DNA of 64,000 nucleotides, from contig NZ_CP028941.1 of NCBI RefSeq assembly GCF_013307245.1, positions 1,736,001-1,800,000 of the forward strand. The letters are read 5' to 3'. Positions 37,125-42,958 of this stretch are shown piece by piece. The position numbers were made by a program, and so were the translations under genes. Positions within the stretch are counted from its first letter, which is position 1, and each line of letters begins with the position of its first letter. This DNA comes from Polynucleobacter antarcticus (GTDB lineage: Bacteria; Pseudomonadota; Gammaproteobacteria; Burkholderiales; Burkholderiaceae). The notes under the pieces are model-generated. The model searched no databases and was not told the origin of the DNA. It saw only the letters and a program-made list of their open reading frames with translations.

Positions 37125-37982
37125 TTAACTTAGTCGAATAAGTACGATACCAATACAAATACCGACTATTCCGATAATACGCTGAGGATAGATTGGCTCT
37201 TTTAAAAATACGACCGCGAACACAAAGGCAAACAATACCGAGGTCTCACGAATAGCCGCTACTATCGTGATTGGCGCTTGCGTCATTGCCCACAGAGCAA
37301 TCGAGTACGAACCCATGACGCAGGATCCTCCGATGAATGCATAAAGCCCCCTGTGCTTTACATACTGCATGGTTTGTACAAAGGTGAATGTATTCCTACG
37401 CTGCCACATTAAGATGGCAGGAAAAACGTAGCCATTTAAGAGCATCAACAGACCGATATAGGACCAAACCTGAGTTGCAATTCGTGCTCCCTGTCCATCC
37501 ACAATCGTATATGCTGCAATAATCACAGCATTGCCCAAAGCAAATAGTAGAGTCTTTTGATGATTGGCTGTGCTTGGTGACTTTTTTAATCCCAAAAGAA
37601 TTACCCCAAGACAAATAAGAATAATACCCACTGCAATCACGGGATGGATAGCATCACCAAAAATCATACCCCCAAAGATTAGAGTCAGAATCGGGGCTAC
37701 TCCTCGCATGATTGGGTAGGCCATATTAAGATCCCCATAGCGATAGGCTGATGCTACAGAGTAAAAGTAGATTACATGCAAGATGAGAGAAAGAAAGATA
37801 TAGCCATAGGTCTCAGGCTCAGGTAATCCAAAGATGAGTAGGAATGGAATGGCAACTAAGGATGTTGAGAAATTAGCCAGTGCGGTCTCAAGATTTTTAT
37901 CGGGCGCTGACTTCATTAGCGTATTCCATAAAGCATGCATCATTGCAGCCGTTAGAATACTTAGAAAGACGAAACTGCTCAT
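37125..37982 (-). CDS. EamA/DMT-type membrane transporter
   Basis: About 285 residues with ten predicted membrane helices in two EamA repeats (APILTLIFGGMIFGDAI in the first, ETSVLFAFVFAVVFLKEPIY in the second). Such proteins export or import small metabolites. The start ATG at 37,982 overlaps the TGA of the TauE-like gene, so translation is coupled; this also removes the unlikely 18-residue extension to 38,036. Substrate unknown. Confidence 0.85.
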   Translation of the reverse strand: MSSFVFLSILTAAMMHALWNTLMKSAPDKNLETALANFSTSLVAIPFLLIFGLPEPETYGYIFLSLILHVIYFYSVASAYRYGDLNMAYPIMRGVAPILTLIFGGMIFGDAIHPVIAVGIILICLGVILLGLKKSPSTANHQKTLLFALGNAVIIAAYTIVDGQGARIATQVWSYIGLLMLLNGYVFPAILMWQRRNTFTFVQTMQYVKHRGLYAFIGGSCVMGSYSIALWAMTQAPITIVAAIRETSVLFAFVFAVVFLKEPIYPQRIIGIVGICIGIVLIRLS

Positions 37983-38719
37983 CAGGATAAAACGCTCATC
38001 ATTAAGATGCTGATCCCAGAAATAGCAATGACCCATTCCATCAGGATGACAAAGCGTTCCTCGGGCATCTTGAGAACAATCCGTTTAGATAAGAGTGAGC
38101 CACCAAATACACAAAGCCCTAGATAGATGCCTTGAGTAATGGCAGTCATATCAATCACTCCGAGTTGATGAAATACAATTCCTTTAGTAATAAAGATCGA
38201 TAGAGAGCTTGCGGCCTCGGTTCCTAAATATGCCCCTTTGGTCAGTCCAAAGGCTAAGAAAAATGGTGTATTGATGGCACCAGTTGTGGCCACAATACCA
38301 GTGAGATAGCCAATACCTGCTCCCACGATTGCCATTTGCCAAAGTTGGACAGTCATGTTCTTCGAACGCATCCACCGGCGGATGGGGATAAGCGCTAACA
38401 AAAACACCCCCAAGATGAGCTCGATGATGCTTTGATTAAGAAGAACTAGGGTATTGGCCCCTAAGATTACTGCGGGAATGGCTGTGGCACTATAAATTGC
38501 GCATACCTTCCAATCAATTGAACGCCACCAGATCAATACTCGAGATAAGTTAGCGATGGTTGCGGTAATTGCGATAATAGGAATAGTGAGCAATGATCCA
38601 TAGAGATAAACCAAGGGGGGCATCAAAATGATCGTAGTTCCAAAACCAATCACGCCGCCCAGTAGCCCTGCTCCGATACCCAAGATACCTAATCCAATAT
38701 TAGCGAGTAGCAGTTCCAT
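37982..38719 (-). CDS. TauE/SafE-family transporter (sulfite exporter family)
   Basis: 245 residues with about eight membrane helices and the family start GLGILGIGAGLLGGVIGFGT followed by PPLVYLYG, and a second-half repeat TTGAINTPFFLAFGLTKG. Members export sulfite or sulfoacetate or move other organic anions. The neighbouring sulfonate-type cluster makes sulfite export conceivable, but the two units are separated by an IS and repeats. It forms a two-gene unit with the EamA gene. Confidence 0.85.
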   Translation of the reverse strand: MELLLANIGLGILGIGAGLLGGVIGFGTTIILMPPLVYLYGSLLTIPIIAITATIANLSRVLIWWRSIDWKVCAIYSATAIPAVILGANTLVLLNQSIIELILGVFLLALIPIRRWMRSKNMTVQLWQMAIVGAGIGYLTGIVATTGAINTPFFLAFGLTKGAYLGTEAASSLSIFITKGIVFHQLGVIDMTAITQGIYLGLCVFGGSLLSKRIVLKMPEERFVILMEWVIAISGISILMMSVLS

Positions 38720-38931
38720 CCAAGGATCTTAATCTAGAAACACAAAGAGATCGCCACCGCGAGTTCCACTCAAAGTCACTTGCATAGATTGAGCACACAC
38801 GGCAAAAGATGCTGGGCTAACAAAAAGTTCAAAAATAAGCCTAGAAACCCAGCAATGTTCTATATTTAAACGTTCAGAGCTGTGAAGTTTTAAAGTAAAA
38901 AGCTAAATGAATGGTGCATTTTTCGGTTAGC

Positions 38932-39085
38932 CCCACCCATTTGGAGTCGGGTCAAACCGACACCACATGACAAGCCCCATCAACGGATCAGCCCTGATCA
39001 CAGTCAAGCCAATCGATTGCCCTATTCATTTACTTGCAAGTTTGGCCTGCCCAGTATGATTCGAATCAGCGCACTTGGCCTTGGG
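38932..39085. repeat. Intergenic repeat R, copy 3
   Basis: Shares the CCCATTTGGAGTCGGGTC start, the AAACCGACACCACATGAC block and the TTTGGCCTGCCCAG end with copies 1 and 2. It is followed, as in copy 1, by the GTTACTTAAAGTAAC palindrome. Confidence 0.7.
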
Positions 39086-39115
39086 ACTAATCGTGGCTGC
39101 TCAAGTGCCCCCACC

Positions 39116-39221
39116 GTTACTTAAAGTAACGCTTGCACCCCACTTTAAAGTCTCAATCCTAAAGCCACTCAAATATGGTTGTATTCAGTATTGACAAATG
39201 ACCGTTACAACTTGTAACGGT
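39116..39221. repeat. 106-bp intergenic repeat, copy 2
   Basis: Near-identical partner of 33,007-33,112. Starts GTTACTTAAAGTAAC and ends ACCGTTACAACTTGTAACGGT. Confidence 0.85.
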
Positions 39222-39265
39222 CCTAAGACAAAACTCTCGCCATCTTTAATGAGGGCTTGTTTTTG

Positions 39266-39357
39266 TAGTGCATCCACCAGGACTTGAACCTGGGACCAAA
39301 GGATTCCGGTTTGTGTTGCTTTCACAACTCCCTGGACTATGCCTTCATCATATTCAA
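39266..39357 (-). repeat. tRNA-Ile(CAU) 3' half plus the last 52 nt of a group I intron (truncated copy)
   Basis: Read on the minus strand, 39,357-39,306 corresponds to the 3' end of the intron (GAAGGCATAGTCCAGGGAG, a P9-type hairpin, ACACAAACCGG) and 39,305-39,266 to the 3' tRNA half, with changes in the acceptor and CCA. The P9-like stem differs from the full intron by two paired changes (GUAG/CUAC becomes GUUG/CAAC) that keep base pairing. It is therefore a remnant of a different intron allele. It ends 10 bp from the tctC-like stop codon. Confidence 0.85.
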
Positions 39358-39367
39358 CGAAATCTAT

Positions 39368-40345
39368 CTAGTTTTGTTCTATTTTGGCGCTTTTCACGAT
39401 TGCCCCAAATTTCTTACTTTCACTATTAGAAAAAGCTTGGAACTCAGCCATAGTCATTTGGCCTGGTTGCGCTCCTTGCTTTTCAAGCGCCTCTTTTACC
39501 TCTGGCATTTTGAGCACTTCAACAATATCCTTTTGAATCTTTTGACTTATTGCATTTGGAGTTCCGCTTGGTACATAAACACCAAACCACTGAGTCAGAT
39601 CAAAATTTTGCAACCCAGGGGTTTTCGCCAACGGTGGAATATTTGGTGCTGCAACCGAGGGTGCTTTAGATGATAGCCCCAATGCTTTGAGCGCATCAGA
39701 TTTAATATGAGGAAGTGCTGTGGGCAGGCCAGCGAAGCCAACATCCACATGACCAGCCAATAAATCAGAAACAGATGGGGCCACACCTTTATAAGGAACA
39801 TGTACTAATTGAATGCCGGCCTGCTCTTCAAGCATTACTGCTGCTAAATGCTGGGCTGTTCCAGGCCCGGAAGATGCATATGTCACTACATTTGGATTCT
39901 TCTTAGCAAAGGCAATTAGTTCAGGTGCACTTGAGTAAGGCTTGGATGGATTTGTTACTAATACAAAGGGGAGCTTCACTAGCAAGGTTACCGGCTTTAA
40001 GTCCACATCTGGGTTGTATGACATTTTTTGCATGAAGTGTTGATTAATCACTACTTCGGCAGTAGCAGACATCAATATAGTTAATCCATCTGAGGGAGAC
40101 TTAGCCACAAAGCTTGCCCCAATAGTTCCGCTACCCCCTGCTTTGTTTTCAACTACTACTGGTTGCTTCCATATCTCCGCTAGCTTCAAACTAACTAAGC
40201 GCGCTACTGGATCAACACCGCCACCTGCAGCATATGGCACGATAACCTTTATAGGGCGATCTGGCCAAGATTGGGCACGACTTAATCCTGAGGTCATTAA
40301 AAGACATAGAGTAGTGAGTAATAGAGCTGATTTAATAAGTCGCAT
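39368..40345 (-). CDS. Tripartite tricarboxylate transporter substrate-binding protein (TctC/Bug family)
   Basis: 325 residues with a signal peptide (about 1-24, cut after LSRAQS or similar) and the Bug-family signatures WPDRPIKVIVPYAAGGGVDP, VENKAGGSGTIGA and HVPYKGVAPSVSDLLAGHVD. These periplasmic proteins bind small carboxylates. No TctA/TctB membrane genes are nearby, which is common for Bug proteins in Burkholderiales. It is 29 bp downstream of an enolase-superfamily gene, whose substrate it may capture. Confidence 0.9.
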   Translation of the reverse strand: MRLIKSALLLTTLCLLMTSGLSRAQSWPDRPIKVIVPYAAGGGVDPVARLVSLKLAEIWKQPVVVENKAGGSGTIGASFVAKSPSDGLTILMSATAEVVINQHFMQKMSYNPDVDLKPVTLLVKLPFVLVTNPSKPYSSAPELIAFAKKNPNVVTYASSGPGTAQHLAAVMLEEQAGIQLVHVPYKGVAPSVSDLLAGHVDVGFAGLPTALPHIKSDALKALGLSSKAPSVAAPNIPPLAKTPGLQNFDLTQWFGVYVPSGTPNAISQKIQKDIVEVLKMPEVKEALEKQGAQPGQMTMAEFQAFSNSESKKFGAIVKSAKIEQN

Positions 40346-40374
40346 AGAGTGTATGAAAATAAGTGAATTTAGGA

Positions 40375-41499
40375 TTAATGGATTCGAAATTGGGCAAGCT
40401 CATCTAAGTTTGGCTCAAGTCCAATTCCGAGCTCTTCTGTCAGTGTAACCATGCCCTCAATAATATGCTCAATTGGACTGCCTGCTAATGATCGCAAGGG
40501 ATTGGGGTTCGAATCTATTTCTAGCATTCCCTGGGAGCCGGAAGCAGCTAACAAATGCGCTGAGGCCAGTAATCCAATTCCTCCGCCAAGGTAATGAGGG
40601 CAATACTCAATAGAACGGCCTTCAAGCATCTGAATTATAGGTAGGCATCCAGAGATGCCACCCCACTTCGCAACATCTGGCTGTATGACTGCGAATGCCC
40701 CAGATTGAATAGCATCAGTGAAATTTTTCTGACCCACTATATTTTCGCCAGCCGCTAATCTGGCATGGCTATTAACAGCAAGTCTGCGCCAATCCTCAAG
40801 AGCAAGGTCTGCACGAATTGGCTCTTCTATCCAATTGAGATGAAATTCTTGCAGTGCCTGAATTTTTTCAAGTGCTTCAGATACATCCCAAACCTGATTG
40901 GCATCAACCATTAAAAGGTGATCTGGAATAACCGTTCGAATATTTTTTAAATTTTGGTGATCTATAGCATCTCCAAAACCGATCTTTAACTTAAAGGCGT
41001 TGTACCCATTATCCAGAAACTGTTCAACCACTTGCTCAGGATGATCTGGATTGATACCACTAGCATACGTCTTTATCGAAGGACTATTGCCGCCTAAGTA
41101 TCGCCATAAAGGTAGCTGTGATTTTTTTGCGAATAAGTCCCAAGCAGCAAGATCAAGACCCGCACATACTTGTGCAATAGGCCCATACTCGCCAGACTGA
41201 ATTGCAAGAACTTCTGTCTTTTTAGTCAGTAGCTGATAAATTTCTTGTGGTTGAGTGAATTTCTCATTAATTAATAGTGGCTTAAAGGTTTCTTCCAGCA
41301 ATATTGCGCGATGCTCTGCTCCACAACTGGGAAAATTACACCAAACCTCTCCCCAGCCAATAACTCCATCCTGATCTTCGATCCGAACAAAAACAGCTGG
41401 CCTATTCAACATGAGTCCGAATGATGTCCTCACTGGTTTCGCTATTGGCGCTCGATAAACAAAAGCTTGAATAGACTTTATTGTGACAAATGTTTCCAA
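40375..41499 (-). CDS. Mandelate racemase/muconate lactonizing enzyme family protein
   Basis: 374 residues with the enolase-superfamily layout: N-terminal capping domain (PVRTSFG), KLKIGFGD (Lys-x-Lys base, near residue 170), metal ligands in VDANQVW, WIEEP and AAGENI, then QPDVAKWGG and the general-base-region PHYLGGGIG. It should racemise, dehydrate or isomerise a hydroxy-acid or similar carboxylate. No ATG fits; TTG at 41,499 is the apparent start. It forms a two-gene unit with the Bug protein, flanked by tRNA-derived direct repeats (39,266 and 41,629). Confidence 0.87.
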   Translation of the reverse strand: METFVTIKSIQAFVYRAPIAKPVRTSFGLMLNRPAVFVRIEDQDGVIGWGEVWCNFPSCGAEHRAILLEETFKPLLINEKFTQPQEIYQLLTKKTEVLAIQSGEYGPIAQVCAGLDLAAWDLFAKKSQLPLWRYLGGNSPSIKTYASGINPDHPEQVVEQFLDNGYNAFKLKIGFGDAIDHQNLKNIRTVIPDHLLMVDANQVWDVSEALEKIQALQEFHLNWIEEPIRADLALEDWRRLAVNSHARLAAGENIVGQKNFTDAIQSGAFAVIQPDVAKWGGISGCLPIIQMLEGRSIEYCPHYLGGGIGLLASAHLLAASGSQGMLEIDSNPNPLRSLAGSPIEHIIEGMVTLTEELGIGLEPNLDELAQFRIH

Positions 41500-41591
41500 T
41501 AGTTTTTTCTTTCGCTAAAAGCTAATAAGAATGGTGAGAAATTATCTGAAGTATTGCAAAATTAATTTATGAAATATTGTAAGTCTCAATG

Positions 41592-41620
41592 AAAAAAATA
41601 CCAACCCGAAGGTTGGTATT
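41592..41620 (-). terminator. Terminator of the tRNA-Ile gene
   Basis: AATACCAACC and GGTTGGTATT form a 10-bp stem with a 4-nt loop, followed on the minus strand by a run of seven T. It lies 9 nt after the encoded CCA of the tRNA. Confidence 0.85.
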
Positions 41621-41628
41621 TTCATTTC

Positions 41629-41933
41629 TGGTGGGCCCACCAGGACTTGAACCTGGGACCAAAGGATTCCGGTTTGTGTAGCTTTCACTACTCCCTGGAC
41701 TATGCCTTCATCATATTCAAACTCTACATCTGAACTTAGATGGGTGCCGTCTAGTCTCTACACCTTCAACAGCACTTTCATGCTGAAGCTTGGCTCGGCG
41801 TTGGCTTGGGTAGTTGATACTTGAGCTACCTTTAGCTTTCTCCGAATTTGACACCATCCCTTATGCAGTTTCCACGCATAAGGCACAACTTTCGCTATGA
41901 GTCCTCTGCTCTAACCAACTGAGCTATGGGCCC
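41629..41933 (-). tRNA. ileX: tRNA-Ile(CAU) gene interrupted by a group I intron
   Basis: The exons are 41,897-41,933 (37 nt, GGGCCCATAGCTCAG... to CTCAT) and 41,629-41,668 (40 nt, AATCC... to the encoded CCA). Joined, they give a 77-nt cloverleaf: 7-bp acceptor stem GGGCCCA/TGGGCCC, D arm GCTC/GAGC, anticodon stem GAGGA/TCCTT with anticodon CAT, T arm CCAGG/CCTGG. The CAT anticodon with this body matches the tRNA-Ile type whose C34 is changed to lysidine so that it reads AUA, rather than initiator or elongator tRNA-Met; that identity is by resemblance to known tRNA-Ile2. It is probably essential. Confidence 0.9.
41669..41896 (-). ncRNA. Group I self-splicing intron in the tRNA-Ile anticodon loop
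   Basis: 228 nt between CAT and AAT of the anticodon loop. The start AGCGAAAGUUGUG pairs with the exon as a P1 hairpin, CAUAGC-GAAA-GUUGUG, with the conserved U.G pair at the 5' splice site; the last intron base is G. The core words GGGAUGGUGUCAAAUUCGG, GUAGAGACUAGACGGCACCC and GGCAUAGUCCAGGGAGU closely follow the Azoarcus tRNA-Ile(CAU) group I intron, the best-known bacterial example. There is no ORF for a homing endonuclease. It should splice itself using guanosine. Confidence 0.93.
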
Positions 41934-42146
41934 TTAATCGTTACATTCACTACTATTTACTACACACCTTTTGAGGGGTGCTTTGATTGTAAATTCATAC
42001 TCAAACTACATAAAACCGCTATTTACTACACACCTCGGTTTTTGCTCCGGTGTGTAGTTGGTGCGTAGTGTTTTTTACCCACCATTTTCACCACTAACCT
42101 GTTGAAATCATTGAGGTCTTTGCTACAAGACCTCAAGGGCTTCTCA
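41934..42146. other. 213-bp segment between two tRNA-Ile 5' halves with arm-site-like repeats
   Basis: It contains TATTTACTACACACC twice (about 41,953 and 42,010), an inverted GGTGTGTAGTTGGTGCGTAGTG (given here in two parts: GGTGTGTAGTTGG, TGCGTAGTG; about 42,051-42,071) and a hairpin AGGTCTT..AAGACCT (about 42,112-42,133). The related words also flank the tRNA fragments at 22,313 and 23,756. No ORF. Confidence 0.6.
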
Positions 42147-42186
42147 ATTATGAGTCCTCTGCTCTAACCAACTGAGCTATGGGCCC
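42147..42186 (-). repeat. tRNA-Ile(CAU) 5' half, intronless, disconnected (att-like)
   Basis: Minus-strand GGGCCCATAGCTCAG... to CTCATAAT is identical to the 5' half of the tRNA plus the first three bases of the 3' half, then diverges into TGAGAAGCCC. It is the upstream-most tRNA piece and so sits nearest the original tRNA promoter. Confidence 0.85.
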
Positions 42187-42257
42187 GATAAGGCTATTGT
42201 AAAGGAAGGACCTCCCTGAATTCACAGCTTCGCTCAGGGGTTTACTCTCCACCCTAA

Positions 42258-42287
42258 TTAGATATACATTATTATATGTATATCTAA
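42258..42287. promoter_or_regulatory. Operator of the toxin-antitoxin operon
   Basis: TTAGATATACAT and ATGTATATCTAA form a perfect 12-bp inverted repeat around a 6-bp spacer, ending 16 bp before the antitoxin ATG. An AAGGGG ribosome site lies between. This is the expected place for autorepression by the antitoxin. Confidence 0.8.
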
Positions 42288-42303
42288 TGTAAGGGGCATA
42301 AAA

Positions 42304-42534
42304 ATGGTCATCTCAAAATGGGGTAATAGCCTAGCGATTCGGCTGCCAGCGCAGATAGTAGAAATCCTTAATCTCAAAGAAGGTGACGATATTGAAATTG
42401 ATGTTGCAAGTCGAAGCCATTTTAAAATCAAGAAGAAACCCTCTGCACAAGAGAGGCTTATGAGTTTGCGAAAATATAGAGGTCGACTACCAGCTGACTT
42501 TCACTTTGATCGTATGGATGCCAATGAACGCTAG
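42304..42534 (+). CDS. AbrB/MazE-type antitoxin
   Basis: 76 residues. The N-terminal swapped-hairpin DNA-binding domain VISKWGNSLAIRLPAQIVEI followed by LKEGDDIEIDV is typical of MazE/VapB-like antitoxins; the C-terminal tail (RLMSLRKYRGRLPADFHFDR) would neutralise the toxin. It overlaps the toxin gene by 11 bp and is preceded by a palindromic operator. Confidence 0.9.
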   Translation: MVISKWGNSLAIRLPAQIVEILNLKEGDDIEIDVASRSHFKIKKKPSAQERLMSLRKYRGRLPADFHFDRMDANER

Positions 42535-42928
42535 GAAAAACTTTTTTGATACTAATACCCTACTCTACTTACTATCAGATCAATCAAGCAAAGCGGAATG
42601 GGTAACCCAAAATCTGGACCAAGGAAGCATCATTAGCGTCCAAGTTCTCAATGAATTCACTTCAGTTAGCATAAGAAAAAGCAAGCTTTTACCAAAAGAG
42701 ATTGATGAGTTTTTGGAGCAATTTATAGCAATATGTAATGTTCAAGCAATTGACTTGGATACTTTTGCATCGGGGCGAGAAATTTCAAGAAGGTATGGCT
42801 ACCATCATTACGATTCAATGATCATCGCCTCTGCACTTCAATCAGGATGTGAGAAGCTTTATTCAGAAGATATGCAGCACCGACAAATTATCGATAAGAG
42901 ACTGCATATTGTGAATCCCTTCATTTAA
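42524..42928 (+). CDS. PIN-domain toxin (VapC-type ribonuclease)
   Basis: About 134 residues with the PIN acidic residues in FFDTNTLLYLL (first Asp), VLNEF (Glu), HYDSMIIASAL (Asp) and LYSEDMQH (Glu/Asp). Such toxins cleave RNA with Mg2+ when released from the antitoxin. The start MNARKNFFDTN overlaps the antitoxin end. The gene lies between the tRNA hot spot and rpoD. Confidence 0.9.
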   Translation: MNARKNFFDTNTLLYLLSDQSSKAEWVTQNLDQGSIISVQVLNEFTSVSIRKSKLLPKEIDEFLEQFIAICNVQAIDLDTFASGREISRRYGYHHYDSMIIASALQSGCEKLYSEDMQHRQIIDKRLHIVNPFI

Positions 42929-42945
42929 AGGGATTCACAAATTTT
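42911..42945. terminator. Bidirectional terminator between the toxin gene and rpoD
   Basis: GTGAATCCCTT and AAGGGATTCAC form an 11-bp stem with a 6-nt loop followed by AAATTTT. The stem overlaps the last toxin codons and lies 21 bp from the convergent rpoD stop. Confidence 0.7.
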
Positions 42946-42958
42946 ATTCAAATAACAA

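Larger units (their letters stand above)
38720..39367. other. Intergenic region made of repeats and a tRNA/intron fragment
   Basis: No gene. In order: repeat R copy 3 (about 38,932-39,085), the 106-bp repeat copy 2 (39,116-39,221), a terminator-like segment, and the tRNA-Ile 3' fragment with intron remnant (39,266-39,357). The first 200 bp show nothing. Confidence 0.55.

Noticed and set aside
37982..38719. TauE-like gene as proven part of a sulfonate pathway
   Set aside because: Family members export several anions, and the gene is separated from the HpsN-like locus by an IS, two other genes and repeats.
39284..39673. 129-codon plus-strand ORF
   Set aside because: It runs through the tRNA/intron remnant and antisense to the tctC-like gene.
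41669..41896. Homing endonuclease ORF in the intron
   Set aside because: The intron is only 228 nt and no frame encodes a recognisable endonuclease.
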